Shown here one piece after another: positions 44,248-53,898 of a stretch of DNA of 64,000 bases. The DNA lies in contig JACKHN010000006.1 in the NCBI GenBank assembly GCA_020638975.1, forward strand, positions 310,001 to 374,000, in the 5' to 3' direction. Within the stretch, counting starts at the first letter, position 1, and each line of letters starts with the position of its first letter. The DNA is from Planctomycetaceae bacterium (GTDB lineage: Bacteria > Planctomycetota > Planctomycetia > Pirellulales > Pirellulaceae). Made by a program: the position numbers and the translations under genes. Below the pieces are notes generated by a model. It made no database searches, had not been told where the DNA came from, and saw only the letters and a program-made list of their open reading frames with translations.

Positions 44248-45738
44248 ATGAAACGCGACCCATCAGCGCTTGCGAATAGGACTTTTGATCTCGCCATCAT
44301 CGGCGGCGGCATTCTTGGTGCTGGGATCGCCCGCGATGCGGTACTTCGCGGTTTATCGGTTGCCTTGGTCGAGAAGGGCGATTTCGCCAGCGGGACGTCG
44401 AGTCGCTCGACGAAGCTCGTTCATGGCGGACTGCGTTACCTCGAACAGCTTTCCTTCGGCCTCGTCGCGGAATCCTGTCGCGAGCGAAGCATTCTGCTCG
44501 ATATGGCACCGCACTTAGTGACGCCGCTGTCATTCCTCTTGCCCTCTTACGCGGGCGATCCGCGTTCGCTGGCGATGTTGCGTCTCGGCACGACACTCTA
44601 CGACTGGTTAACACCGCGCCGACATGCGGCAACGCCTCGACATCGCACACTATCGGCCAGCGAGGTCGCCGCCGCCGAGCCATCGCTTCCGACCGACCGT
44701 CTGCAGGGAGCCGTGTTGTTCTACGATTGCCAGATGGACGATGCGAGGCTATGTCTGGAAACCATTCTTGACGCGCGCCGCCACGGCGCGGCCTGTGTCA
44801 ATTACTGCCAGGTCGTTGGCTTTCGCCAGACTTGGGATCGAGTTGATGCGTTACAAGTGGTCGACCAAGTCAGCGGCGATTCGTTCGACTTGCGAGCCAA
44901 GTGCTTTGTCAACGCGACCGGCCCGTGGGTCGAACGCGTTGGACGATTTTCCAATTGTGAGACGGGCCACGTCGCGATTGGCCCGACCAAAGGTGTGCAT
45001 CTAGTTATTCCTCGCATTAATCGCAAGCACGGCATCTACTTTCAATCGCAACGCGACCGACGCATGATCTTCCTGCTGCCCTGGGGCGACGACTCGCTGC
45101 TCGGCACCACCGATACGCAATTCACGCAATCCGCCGACGCGGTCCACACGGATTCGGAGGACGTTGAATATCTCCTGGAGCAACTTCGCGAACTCGCACC
45201 CGCACACGCGATCGACGCGTCCGACATCATCACGAGCTTCGCGGGAGTTCGTGCCCTGATCCGCTCTGACCAGCGACGGCCTTCTCGTCGGTCACGTGAA
45301 GAAAGGATCGTCGCCTCTGGCCAGAACATGCTGACGGTCGCCGGTGGGAAGTACACGACGTTTCGCGCTATCTCAGAGAAAGTAGTCCATCGCGTCGGTC
45401 GAATGCTGGGCCAACGTTTATCGCGATGCGCTACGGCGACGACTCCCCTACCGAATCAACGACCTGCGAGTCATGGGGTGCAACTGTCCCAATCGCCAAG
45501 CGTATTCGAAAGCGATATCGCTTTCGCCTGCAAGCACGAAATGGCCGTTACACTCGAAGACGTGATGCGTCGCAGGACGCGGCTGGCGTTGAGTCGACAA
45601 GGTGGTGAAGATGTTGCAACTCAGGTCAGCCATCTGATCACAGGGCCACTGCAATGGAGTGAGGATGATCGCCGCACACAGCTGAACGCGTATGTAAAGC
45701 AATGGCAAAGCAGCCGACCGTGGTCTCGGACCACTTAA
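44248..45738 (+). CDS. glpD: FAD-dependent glycerol-3-phosphate dehydrogenase
   Basis: A 496-residue GlpD, which oxidises glycerol 3-phosphate to dihydroxyacetone phosphate and passes electrons to quinone at the inner membrane. FAD motif IIGGGILGAGIARDAVLRG near residue 16; EKGDFASGTSSRSTKLVHGGLRYLE is diagnostic; later VNATGPWVERVG, GPTKGVHLVI, FLLPWGDDSLLGTTDT and AGVRALIR, with a C-terminal helical domain (FACKHEMAVTLEDVMRRRTRLA). The C-terminus is shorter than in some relatives. There is no glpK or glpF in the window. Confidence 0.95.
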   Translation: MKRDPSALANRTFDLAIIGGGILGAGIARDAVLRGLSVALVEKGDFASGTSSRSTKLVHGGLRYLEQLSFGLVAESCRERSILLDMAPHLVTPLSFLLPSYAGDPRSLAMLRLGTTLYDWLTPRRHAATPRHRTLSASEVAAAEPSLPTDRLQGAVLFYDCQMDDARLCLETILDARRHGAACVNYCQVVGFRQTWDRVDALQVVDQVSGDSFDLRAKCFVNATGPWVERVGRFSNCETGHVAIGPTKGVHLVIPRINRKHGIYFQSQRDRRMIFLLPWGDDSLLGTTDTQFTQSADAVHTDSEDVEYLLEQLRELAPAHAIDASDIITSFAGVRALIRSDQRRPSRRSREERIVASGQNMLTVAGGKYTTFRAISEKVVHRVGRMLGQRLSRCATATTPLPNQRPASHGVQLSQSPSVFESDIAFACKHEMAVTLEDVMRRRTRLALSRQGGEDVATQVSHLITGPLQWSEDDRRTQLNAYVKQWQSSRPWSRTT

Positions 45739-45772
45739 CTACTCGCCAACAACCGTCGCAGCGAGCCCGTGC

Positions 45773-47089
45773 TTATCGATACACTCGCTGTAGACTGGGC
45801 AGGATCGCTTTCAGTTTCGTGACTCCCTCTTCGGTGACGCCCGTCGTTCGAAGCGAAATGCTGCGGAGGCTCTTGAGGTTATTCAGATGTTCCAGCCCGG
45901 TATCCGTGATCTGCTCGCCGCCCAAGTACAACGTGCTGAGGGTTGTCATTTTACTTAAATGCCGGAGCCCGTCGTTGGTGATCTTGGAAGCCGGTATATG
46001 CAACGACCTCAATGCCAACGGAGCGAGCGCCGCGAGGCCCTCATCGGTGAGGTTAGCAGAGTCCGAGAGTGTGAGGTACGACAACTTCGTTAGCTTGCCG
46101 ATCAGCTTTAGATCTTCGTCGCTGACTTTCTGCGTATGAAGTGTAAGACCTCGCAAGTTCAAGCCGTTCAGAACATCAACCGCGGCATCCGTCAGGACCA
46201 CTTCGTTCAATCCCAGAGTTTGTAGGCTTCTCGAATCTTTGAGCGTTCGCAAACCATCGGCGGTTATCTTCGCACTGCCAATGTTCAGCATTTCGAGTTT
46301 TGGCAAGGTCGCCAATTTCGCGAGTCCTTTGTCGGTGACCGAAGTGCGACTTAAAAACAAGTGCCTCAAACCCTTTACCTCCGCCAACGCTTCGATCCCC
46401 GCGTCGGTAACGTCCTCGCCGGCAACGGTCAGCATGTACAAACGTGGAAAGGCCTTGAGTAGTCTCAACTCGTGGTCCGTGAAACCGCGCGGAGCAATCG
46501 CGGTGATCATCGTCACTTCGCCTTCGGCGTCCTTATGGACGTTGACACCAAGTCGGGCGAGCACCGCGAGAGCGCGATCGGCGTCGGTCTCATTCAACTC
46601 AGCCACCGTTTTCGCCGCCCGCAATCCGATCGGAGTACTGGCCTTCGCGAGTCGCTGCAAAGCTTCCATAGCGTTGCCCGCAATCGCTTCGTCTTCGCTC
46701 TTGGCCAGTGCGGCGAGAACATTAAGGCATCGCTCGGCTCGCTCCCGATCGTCTCGCCTTGCCCCACGCGTCACGGCGGCAATCGCAAGGGGGCCTGCCT
46801 CAATGAGATTCCTCTGAGCAACTTCTCGCGACGCAAAATCGGTTCCACCAAGCTGTTCAACCCACTCAGCGACCGCTTTCTCCAATAGAACTGTTTCTTC
46901 TCGGTCGATCAGTTTGCGTAACTGACGGACCTTATCCAACGGGCTGAGGTCATCTTTGGCCAGAACCGTTTCGAGTTGTTCTCGCAATTGATCTGCTGGG
47001 GTAGATTGTGCGATGCACGGCGGCAGCGAACAGGCGAGACTCAGGCAAAGGCCAAACATTACGCGTGCGGCGAGCCCTGGTGTGATCAT
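45773..47089 (-). CDS. Exported leucine-rich repeat protein
   Basis: A 438-residue protein with a signal peptide (ARVMFGLCLSLACSLPPCIA). Residues 30-165 are helical, with the phrase FASREVAQRNLIEAGPLAIAAV typical of planctomycete HEAT-like prefaces to LRR regions. From about 185, about ten TDAGI/TDKGL-type leucine-rich repeats follow to the end. Predicted periplasmic protein-binding scaffold. Related in repeat type to the lipoprotein at 27859 but without a lipobox. It converges with glpD with 34 bp between. Confidence 0.87.
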   Translation of the reverse strand: MITPGLAARVMFGLCLSLACSLPPCIAQSTPADQLREQLETVLAKDDLSPLDKVRQLRKLIDREETVLLEKAVAEWVEQLGGTDFASREVAQRNLIEAGPLAIAAVTRGARRDDRERAERCLNVLAALAKSEDEAIAGNAMEALQRLAKASTPIGLRAAKTVAELNETDADRALAVLARLGVNVHKDAEGEVTMITAIAPRGFTDHELRLLKAFPRLYMLTVAGEDVTDAGIEALAEVKGLRHLFLSRTSVTDKGLAKLATLPKLEMLNIGSAKITADGLRTLKDSRSLQTLGLNEVVLTDAAVDVLNGLNLRGLTLHTQKVSDEDLKLIGKLTKLSYLTLSDSANLTDEGLAALAPLALRSLHIPASKITNDGLRHLSKMTTLSTLYLGGEQITDTGLEHLNNLKSLRSISLRTTGVTEEGVTKLKAILPSLQRVYR

Positions 47090-47320
47090 TGCAGCGTTCC
47101 TTCTGCGGCTTTCCGCCGTATCTGCTCCCGAAAACCTAACGCTTGAACTCCGATACGCCTGTCTATCGAGGGCTGATTCTATGATGTTGCGATCGGTTCG
47201 GCAAACTTTGAAACAAAGCCTGCAATCTCAGGCATTTGTTTTTAACTTCGTCACCGTTCCGCCGACGGTTTCCCAGCTCCCGACCTACCACGAGTTCCGG
47301 ACGACCGATATATTCGCGAC

Positions 47321-48229
47321 ATGCATTTTCCAGAGACCGATTGGCGGAGTCAGTATCCTTTCTGCTCGCGCCATCTCCAGCTTGACAACCTCCGTTACCA
47401 TTACCTCGACGAGGGATCGAAAGTAGGCGCTGCGGACCCGATGGTCATGGTTCATGGCAATCCGACGTGGTCGTTCTATTGGCGGAATCTGGTGAAGGCG
47501 TTCCGCGGTGATCACCGCGTTGTCGTCCCTGATCACATCGGTTGTGGCTTGAGTGATAAGCCGCAGGATTACCCTTACACACTGAAGCAGCATATCTCGA
47601 ACCTTGTCCGCTTGTTCGACGAGCTTGATCTTTCCAACGTCACCTTGCTGGGGCACGATTGGGGTGGCGCGATCGCGATGGGAGCAGCACTCGAACGCCC
47701 CAACCGCATCGCACGCATCGTGCTGTTCAATACCGGTGCCTTCCGACCGCACTTCGTTCCGTTCCGTATCCGCATCTGCCGCACTCCGTTCCTGGGGACG
47801 TTTGCTTTACGCGGCATGAACCTGTTCGCACGCGCCGCGATCACGATGGCAGTCGAGCACCCGGAAGTCATGACTCCCGCCGTGCGAGGTGGATTGCTCG
47901 CTCCCTACGATAGCTGGGCGAACCGTATCGGCGTGAACAGCTTTGTTCAAGATATCCCGCTGACGAAGCGACATCCGACGTGGCAGACCTTGGCGGATAT
48001 CGAAGATCGTTTGCCAACGCTGGCCGATCGACCGATCAAGCTGATTTGGGGGATGAAGGATTGGTGTTTCGATCCGTCCTGTTTGGAGAAGTTTGAGGCA
48101 ATCTTCCCCGCAGCAGACGTCAGCCGCATCGAAGACGCTGGCCATTACGTTATTGAAGACGCCTCGGCACGGATCATTCCGCTCGTGCGTGAGTTTGTGG
48201 AACCCCATCGTGAATCACAAACGCGATAA
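47321..48229 (+). CDS. Haloalkane-dehalogenase-like alpha/beta hydrolase
   Basis: A 302-residue cytosolic alpha/beta hydrolase with haloalkane dehalogenase features: H45-G-N47 (HGNPTWSFYWRN, halide/oxyanion Asn), nucleophile Asp113 in GHDWGG with Trp114 next to it, and the catalytic His in EDAGHYVIED (about 279). That Asp-nucleophile pattern is shared by DhlA/DhaA enzymes and by OleB beta-lactone decarboxylases. The opening block resembles OleB, but no oleA, oleC or oleD lies in the window. The product is therefore either a dehalogenase or an OleB-like decarboxylase. It overlaps the following RDD gene by 20 bp. Confidence 0.85.
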   Translation: MHFPETDWRSQYPFCSRHLQLDNLRYHYLDEGSKVGAADPMVMVHGNPTWSFYWRNLVKAFRGDHRVVVPDHIGCGLSDKPQDYPYTLKQHISNLVRLFDELDLSNVTLLGHDWGGAIAMGAALERPNRIARIVLFNTGAFRPHFVPFRIRICRTPFLGTFALRGMNLFARAAITMAVEHPEVMTPAVRGGLLAPYDSWANRIGVNSFVQDIPLTKRHPTWQTLADIEDRLPTLADRPIKLIWGMKDWCFDPSCLEKFEAIFPAADVSRIEDAGHYVIEDASARIIPLVREFVEPHRESQTR

Positions 48230-48854
48230 TTCTCTCGGCGAAGGTGTCTACTATGCCGAGTGCGACTATGCAGGAGTCGTGCGACGCTTGGTCGTGTTGT
48301 GCGTCGATCTGTCGCTATTGTTTTTCCTTGGCGTCGCGTGTTGGGTGTTGCTATTAATTGCGGCCTGGGACGGCAACCGGGGCGACTTCCGATGGGACCC
48401 CAACGGAGTCTTTTGGATCGGGATGATCGCCACCACTTGGTTCTATCTCGTCGTCTTGAAACGGTCTTGGTTGCGAACGCTCGGATATCGAGTGACCGGA
48501 GTAAAAATTGTCACAACGCGTGGCGGCAGGCCTTCGCTGCTCCAATTGACGTTTCGCACCATGCTACGGGTCTACTTCCCATTCAACTGCCTGCTCGACC
48601 TGATGTGGATCGGTGCCGATTCGGAACGGCAATCCCTGCGCGACTGCTATGCCAATACCTACCTGGTGCGAGCCGATGCCGAACCGATTGGAAGGGGCTC
48701 CATTCACCTTGTCTATTACACGGCCGTTTGCTTCTCCTTGGTGTACCCTCGGGTTGTTCGGCAATCTTCGACCGAACGATTCTCGAACGCGTCTACCGAA
48801 TCAACCCGTTACATTCGAACTCATTCGCAAAATTCGCACGGAACTTCTCGCTAG
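48210..48854 (+). CDS. RDD family membrane protein
   Basis: A 214-residue membrane protein starting at a GTG (48210) inside the end of the preceding gene. It has the RDD layout: AGVVRRLVVLCVDLSLLFFLGVACWVLLL (helix 1 with R..D), FWIGMIATTWFYLVVLKRSWLRTLGYRVTGVKIV (helix 2 and the family GxxxxGxKV box), then FRTMLRVYFPFNCLLDLMWI (helix 3, R..D). The C-terminal 50 residues are polar, Ser/Thr-rich and unrecognised. The overlap makes co-translation with the hydrolase likely. RDD proteins are thought to transport ions or small solutes, though few are characterised. Confidence 0.85.
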   Translation: MNHKRDNSLGEGVYYAECDYAGVVRRLVVLCVDLSLLFFLGVACWVLLLIAAWDGNRGDFRWDPNGVFWIGMIATTWFYLVVLKRSWLRTLGYRVTGVKIVTTRGGRPSLLQLTFRTMLRVYFPFNCLLDLMWIGADSERQSLRDCYANTYLVRADAEPIGRGSIHLVYYTAVCFSLVYPRVVRQSSTERFSNASTESTRYIRTHSQNSHGTSR

Positions 48855-48893
48855 CATTCGCGTCTAAGCTATAGTTAAGCAGAGTAGAGAAAG

Positions 48894-48924
48894 CCCTCAG
48901 CTTCGGCTGAGGGTACTTTTCTCT
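48894..48924 (+). terminator. Rho-independent terminator after the RDD gene
   Basis: CCCTCAGC-TTCG-GCTGAGGG is an 8-bp perfect stem with a stable UUCG tetraloop, followed by TACTTTTCTCT. It lies 40 bp after the RDD stop. Confidence 0.8.
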
Positions 48925-49061
48925 GAATGCCTTTTCGCAACTGCTCGCGTTCGTCGAGCAAGAACGTTCCCACTTCGCATCTCATGCAGCTTCGTACTGT
49001 GTCACGTCGGAATCTCGTGTTCGGAACTTACCGCCCCATTTTCGGTTCGAGAGGAGAAGTC

Positions 49062-49322
49062 ATGATTCATCTAACACACTCCGGTTCCAGCGGCGGTCGC
49101 CCTCTGTGCAACTGTCATCGCGTGTCGCATCAGGCGATGGGAGACTCATTTCTCCCAGCCGTCTATGCCTCTTCAAGTCTGTTGCAGAGCGATGAGTTGT
49201 GTCTCGCGTGCCGGACAGTACTCGACGGTTGGAACGATATCGACACGGCTGCAGACATGACTCCGATCACATGGCTGGATGTTGAAGAGATTGCGCCCTC
49301 CTTCGCCGCACCGACAAGGTAG
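49062..49322 (+). CDS. Small Cys-containing protein, unknown
   Basis: An 86-residue protein with the best ribosome site of the region (GAGAGGAGAAGTC before ATG). It has a CNCHR pair near residue 16 and CLAC near 47, which could bind a metal as a four-Cys site, and an acidic C-terminal half. No signal peptide or membrane segment. I do not recognise the family, and similarity searching is needed to decide between a real small protein and a chance frame. It sits after the RDD terminator and about 90 bp ahead of an SDR gene on the same strand. Confidence 0.5.
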   Translation: MIHLTHSGSSGGRPLCNCHRVSHQAMGDSFLPAVYASSSLLQSDELCLACRTVLDGWNDIDTAADMTPITWLDVEEIAPSFAAPTR

Positions 49323-49413
49323 CGGCACGTCTGGTCGCCGGTCGCAATATCCGGCATAATCCAACCGAAAGCAACTTAAATTAGATCGTTTGCAATTCGG
49401 TTGGGAGAGAGGC

Positions 49414-50193
49414 GTGACAGCATTAAACGGACGAGTTGCACTCGTCACCGGTGGCGGTCGAGGAATCGGCCACGCGATTGCTCTGCAACTGGCGGCGGCG
49501 GGTGCCCAGGTTGTGGTTGCGTCTCGCAGCCAGGATGAACTTGCGAGTGTGGTTCGCGAGATCTCCGATGCCGGAGGAGTTGCCGCTGCCGTGGAGTGTG
49601 ATCTGTCCGACCGCAGCCAGACGCTCGCTCTCGTGGCAGACGCCGGCGAGCCCTTCGGCCCGGTTGATATTCTCGTCAACAACGCCGGCGTCGGCAGCAG
49701 CGCCGATCCACGACCCTTGGCCGAGTTTCGTGACGAGTTTTGGGATTTGACGCTGGAAGTCAATCTCACCGCTCCCTATCTGCTATCGAAAGCCGCCTTG
49801 CCTCACATGCGGGAACAGAAGTGGGGTCGAATCATCACCGTGGCGTCGATCAACGGTCGCATTACGGCTCCCCATGCGGGTGCTTATGTCGCCAGCAAGC
49901 ATGGCGTGTTGGGGCTTATGCGATCACTGGCCAGTGAACATGCGCCGGAAGGAATTACGGTGAATTGCATCTGCCCCGGCCCCGTTCAGACTCGGATGAA
50001 CGATGTTCGCGTAGAGTACGATGCCGAGCGATTGGGCCGAGATCTCGAAGCTCACGAAAAACAGTTGACGCCCGTTGGCGGTCGTCTAATTCCGGCAGAC
50101 ATCGCTCCGATGGCGGTCTATTTGGCTAGTGATGCAGCGCGCATGATCACAGGTCAAGCCTACAACATTGATGGCGGAATTTGCATGGCGTAG
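49414..50193 (+). CDS. Short-chain dehydrogenase/reductase
   Basis: A 259-residue classical SDR using NAD(P)H. Cofactor motif TGGGRGIG (12-19), NNAG (LVNNAGVGS), the catalytic Ser in ITVASING, YxxxK in AYVASKHG, then a PG motif (ICPGPVQTRMN) and a C-terminal MITGQAYNIDGG close to FabG-like enzymes. The start is GTG at 49414, preceded by GGGAG; the in-frame TTG upstream is unlikely. It reduces a carbonyl, but no fatty-acid synthesis gene lies next to it, so FabG itself should not be claimed. Confidence 0.9.
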   Translation: MTALNGRVALVTGGGRGIGHAIALQLAAAGAQVVVASRSQDELASVVREISDAGGVAAAVECDLSDRSQTLALVADAGEPFGPVDILVNNAGVGSSADPRPLAEFRDEFWDLTLEVNLTAPYLLSKAALPHMREQKWGRIITVASINGRITAPHAGAYVASKHGVLGLMRSLASEHAPEGITVNCICPGPVQTRMNDVRVEYDAERLGRDLEAHEKQLTPVGGRLIPADIAPMAVYLASDAARMITGQAYNIDGGICMA

Positions 50194-50417
50194 CATCGTA
50201 CTGCCTGTCATGCTCCATGAGAAATGCTCCCGCGCAACCATTAGAACGGTCCTCTTGATAGTTGTCTTCCCAAGGCGACTGCGAATGGAGACGATTTCGA
50301 GGAGTTTGCAGTAACGCGCGTGGCTACGACAGAGTCGCATCAATGGTTGTTTCCAACGCTCGTACCGAACAAAATGGATCGTTCGCCTGCTTCGAGACAA
50401 GTAACACGGAGGAATCG

Positions 50418-53003
50418 ATGATACTCACGCGAACTTTCAGATTGAAGTCGTGGACCTTTGCCATCGCAATCGGACTGCTGCTTGTGTCGTCTACTCAAGC
50501 AGATGAGTTTCAAGGCAATTGGCAAGAGTCGGCGGATCGTGTCTGGGCAGGGCGAGCATATTGGGCGAACCGTCTACAGGATTGGCAAGTCCAAGGCGGT
50601 CGGCTCGAATGTATTCAAGCCCAGGCTCGCTATCCCATGCGAACCGTTCATTTGCTAACGCATCAATTGAACGATTCGACGGGACACCTCACGGCGAGCG
50701 TTCGCGCCGGCCTTATCGGCGGTGAATTGGTTAGTGAGGAGTCGGCGGTTGGTATGCTACTCGGCGCTGGAGGTGGCGAGATTGACTATCGCGCTGCGGC
50801 GATCATTCATAACAGCAGCGGTCCAGGAGCAGGGTTGTTCATTGGCGTGGATGGGCTTGGGAGGGCGTTCATTCGCGACTTCGAAGCACCCGAAAGCGAC
50901 CGGGGCGTTCAAGTTGGCAATGCGACCGTCGGAATCGCTGCCCAAGAAGTGCTAAAGGACGTTTCAATTCGTCTCCTCGGGGCTGTCGATCCGATGGACC
51001 CAGAGCGGTACTTTCTGCGCGTCTCCATACACGACCCTGAATCCGATCGCCTCTTCAGCGTCGCCGCACGAGCCGTGGCAACCAAACGCGTGATTGGTAA
51101 TTTCGCATTGGTTTCTCACCCCGGCATTGCTCCGAAGACGGGGAGATACTGGTTTCAAGACTGGCGGGTGTCGGGCGAAAAAGTCACCGAACATCCCGAT
51201 CAAACCGCCGGACCAATACTCGGTTCGCAGTACACACTCAGCCGCAACACCCTTAAGATGACGGCCCAGTTGATGCCCATCGGCGAGACCGAATCGCAGC
51301 AAGTGGAACTGTATTCGAAGCACGGCGACGCCTGGAAACTCGCTGGCACTGCGGAGATTATAACGCCTGGTTGGACCGCGACTTTTCGTGTTGCGGACTG
51401 GGATGCGACGATGGATACGCCCTATCGCATCGATTACGCCGGCTCGCATTGGGAAGGAACAGTCCGCCGCGATCCTACTAATAAAGAGACGATCGTTGTC
51501 GCCGGCTTCACGGGCAACCACAACAATCGCCATGGGCTGGAACGTAGTCCATTCAATTGGACGACCGGCATGTGGTTCCCTCACCACGATCTGACGACTC
51601 AAGTCGCTAAGCACAAACCTGACCTGCTGTTCTTCAGCGGAGACCAAGTCTATGAAGGCGCCAGTCCCACGCATCCTGATATCCAAAACATCAAACTCGA
51701 CTACATGTACAAGTGGTATCTGTTCAGCTGGGCTTATCGCGATTTGACCAAAGATATCCCCTCGGTCACGATCCCTGACGATCACGATGTCTATCAAGGC
51801 AATCTGTGGGGTGAGGGTGGTCGGAAAGCGGATAAGGACGACAAGGGCGGCTACGTGCACCTCGCTGCATTCGTGAAGATGTCAGAACGCACGCAAACCA
51901 GCCACCTTCCCGATGCTTATCACAACGAGCCCCTAGAGCAAGGAATTCGCTCCTACTACACCGACCTAAACTACGGGCGAATCAGTTTCGCAATTCTGGA
52001 AGATCGGAAGTTCAAGAGCGGTTGCAACGGGCGAGTTCCCGATTCGGGCAGCACTCGCGCGGATCACATTACCGACCCGGATTTCGATGTTTTAAAGGCC
52101 GATGTCCCTGGATTGCAGTTGCTTGGCAAACGCCAAGAAACGTTCCTCGAGGAGTGGGGACAGGACTGGCAGGGCGTGGACATGAAGGTCGCACTCTCGC
52201 AGACGGTCTTCGCAAACCTAGCGACCCATCATGGCTCGGCACTCGAGTACCTGCGTGCTGATCTCGACTCGAACGGCTGGCCGCAATCCGGTCGGAATCG
52301 AGCGGTCGATTTACTGCGGCGTTGCTTCGCATTTCACATCGGGGGTGATCAGCACCTAGCCACGATCGTGCATCATGGTATTGACACCTGGGACGACGCT
52401 TGCTGGTCTTTTGTCGTGCCGAGTATCGCGAACTTCTATCCCCGCGCGTTTGCCCCGAAGAATACCGGCAAGTACGAGTTTCCTGCCGTCGAGGATTGCA
52501 CGGGAAGATATCGCGACGGCTTCATGAACTACGTAACGGTTTACGCGGCAACCAATCCCGGGCAACCCATGGGACACGAACCAGCTGATTTGCACGATAA
52601 AATGCCAGGCTACGGCATTGTGCGTCTGAATAAAGCGACACGATCAATCGAGATGGAATGCTGGCCACGCTTTGCGGATCCGGATAACCCCAACGACAAG
52701 CCCTACTTTGGTTGGCCCAAGACGATCTCGCAGGAAGACAACTACGGACGGAAGGCTTTGGGGCATTTGGCGACGGTGAACGTCAGTGGCATCACGGATC
52801 CGGTCGTGCAAGTCGTGGAAGAAGGTTCCAATTCGGTTGTCTACACACTGCGAATTAACGGTTCGAAGTTTCGTCCCAAGGTATTTGCGGCAAGTAGCTA
52901 CACAATCAATGTTAGCGACGGCACCAAAGAGAAAGTCAAAACCCTCTCCGGGATGAGAATCGTTCCCGAAAACGAGAATGTAACAGTCAATGTTGAGTTG
53001 TAG
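50418..53003 (+). CDS. PhoD-like alkaline phosphatase/phosphodiesterase, exported
   Basis: An 861-residue exported protein; the ATG at 50418 has GGAGGAA upstream, and a signal peptide runs AIAIGLLLVSSTQA. Residues 20-330 are beta-rich and not recognised. From about 360 comes the PhoD metallophosphatase domain: VVAGFTGNHNNRHG, LLFFSGDQVYEG (metal Asp), TIPDDHDVYQGN (Asp, His), ISFAILEDRKFK, CFAFHIGGDQHLATIVHHG (His cluster) and SFVVPSIANF. PhoD enzymes need Ca and Fe and cleave phosphomono- and diesters. The C-terminal 130 residues form an additional domain. The gene is followed 16 bp later by a secreted protein, likely in one operon. Confidence 0.9.
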   Translation: MILTRTFRLKSWTFAIAIGLLLVSSTQADEFQGNWQESADRVWAGRAYWANRLQDWQVQGGRLECIQAQARYPMRTVHLLTHQLNDSTGHLTASVRAGLIGGELVSEESAVGMLLGAGGGEIDYRAAAIIHNSSGPGAGLFIGVDGLGRAFIRDFEAPESDRGVQVGNATVGIAAQEVLKDVSIRLLGAVDPMDPERYFLRVSIHDPESDRLFSVAARAVATKRVIGNFALVSHPGIAPKTGRYWFQDWRVSGEKVTEHPDQTAGPILGSQYTLSRNTLKMTAQLMPIGETESQQVELYSKHGDAWKLAGTAEIITPGWTATFRVADWDATMDTPYRIDYAGSHWEGTVRRDPTNKETIVVAGFTGNHNNRHGLERSPFNWTTGMWFPHHDLTTQVAKHKPDLLFFSGDQVYEGASPTHPDIQNIKLDYMYKWYLFSWAYRDLTKDIPSVTIPDDHDVYQGNLWGEGGRKADKDDKGGYVHLAAFVKMSERTQTSHLPDAYHNEPLEQGIRSYYTDLNYGRISFAILEDRKFKSGCNGRVPDSGSTRADHITDPDFDVLKADVPGLQLLGKRQETFLEEWGQDWQGVDMKVALSQTVFANLATHHGSALEYLRADLDSNGWPQSGRNRAVDLLRRCFAFHIGGDQHLATIVHHGIDTWDDACWSFVVPSIANFYPRAFAPKNTGKYEFPAVEDCTGRYRDGFMNYVTVYAATNPGQPMGHEPADLHDKMPGYGIVRLNKATRSIEMECWPRFADPDNPNDKPYFGWPKTISQEDNYGRKALGHLATVNVSGITDPVVQVVEEGSNSVVYTLRINGSKFRPKVFAASSYTINVSDGTKEKVKTLSGMRIVPENENVTVNVEL

Positions 53004-53019
53004 AGTATCTGGAACTAGC

Positions 53020-53898
53020 ATGCATCACGATTTTAAATACGCCGTTGTCGCTTTTCTGCTGGTCACCGGTTCCGTCAGCGGACGACTCGCGGCAGAAGAC
53101 GCATTTGTTGAATTGGCCGGTTGGATCAAGGCAAGCGGTGGCAGCGCCGAGGATCTCGTCGCCTGGCCCGAACTGCTCGTCGAAGAGGGCAAGGCATTCG
53201 AAGCGAAGGAAGCTGTTTACCTAAAGTTGTCCGCCTGGCCTGCATCGAATCGCGTCACTTTCCCTCGGCTAAACAACCCGACGAAGAAGGTCTTTCTACT
53301 CGGCAAGCCTGACGAGGAATTGAAGTTGACGCCCGAACCATCCGAGTGGCGAGTCGATTTGCCGAAGGTCAAACCAGATGCGGCACATGCCGTCGTCGTT
53401 GTGCAAACCATCGGCGAACCGCATTTGCCGCTTGAACCCGAGAGCGTGTCGGCGGACGACAAGGGAGTCTTCGTCCTATCGGCTCACAAATCGCTCACGC
53501 ACGGCGAGATGCTGCGTTACGAACCACAGCCTCATAAGAACACGGTCGGCTACTGGACTAAACCAGCGGATTGGGCGCAGTGGCAACTCGACGTTGCACG
53601 CGGCGGAAAATACAAACTCCATGTCCTGCAAGGCTGCGGAACGGGACAGGGTGGCAGTGTCGTCGGCATCCACATTCGTCAATCGTCAGATGCGCTGAGC
53701 AAGCCTGCCATACGTTTCGAAGTAGAAGACACTGGTCACTTCCAGAACTTTGTGACTCGCGAGTTAGGCGAGATTGAATTAAAGACGCCTGGGCAGTACA
53801 CGCTGGAGTTGCGTCCGGAGCGCCTCGCCAACAAAGCAGTGATGGATGTGCGAGAGGTGCGATTGGTTCCCGTTTCAGGCACAGAAGGCGAGCGTTAG
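53020..53898 (+). CDS. Secreted protein with carbohydrate-binding-like C-terminal domain
   Basis: A 292-residue protein with a signal (YAVVAFLLVTGSVSGRLAA). The N-terminal half is mixed; from about 150 there is a beta-sandwich of the type found C-terminal to planctomycete sulfatases and glycosidases (WAQWQLDVARGGKYKLHVLQ, GQYTLELRPERLANKAVMDVREVRL), with a conserved-looking CGTGQGGS near 205, probably a CBM35/DUF5077-like ligand-binding domain. It starts 16 bp after the PhoD gene, so the two are likely expressed together, suggesting a substrate-binding partner. Function otherwise unknown. Confidence 0.75.
   Translation: MHHDFKYAVVAFLLVTGSVSGRLAAEDAFVELAGWIKASGGSAEDLVAWPELLVEEGKAFEAKEAVYLKLSAWPASNRVTFPRLNNPTKKVFLLGKPDEELKLTPEPSEWRVDLPKVKPDAAHAVVVVQTIGEPHLPLEPESVSADDKGVFVLSAHKSLTHGEMLRYEPQPHKNTVGYWTKPADWAQWQLDVARGGKYKLHVLQGCGTGQGGSVVGIHIRQSSDALSKPAIRFEVEDTGHFQNFVTRELGEIELKTPGQYTLELRPERLANKAVMDVREVRLVPVSGTEGER

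Noticed and set aside
47321..48229. Assignment as oleB of an olefin cluster
   Set aside because: oleA, oleC and oleD are absent from the window, so only the hydrolase superfamily and Asp nucleophile can be supported.
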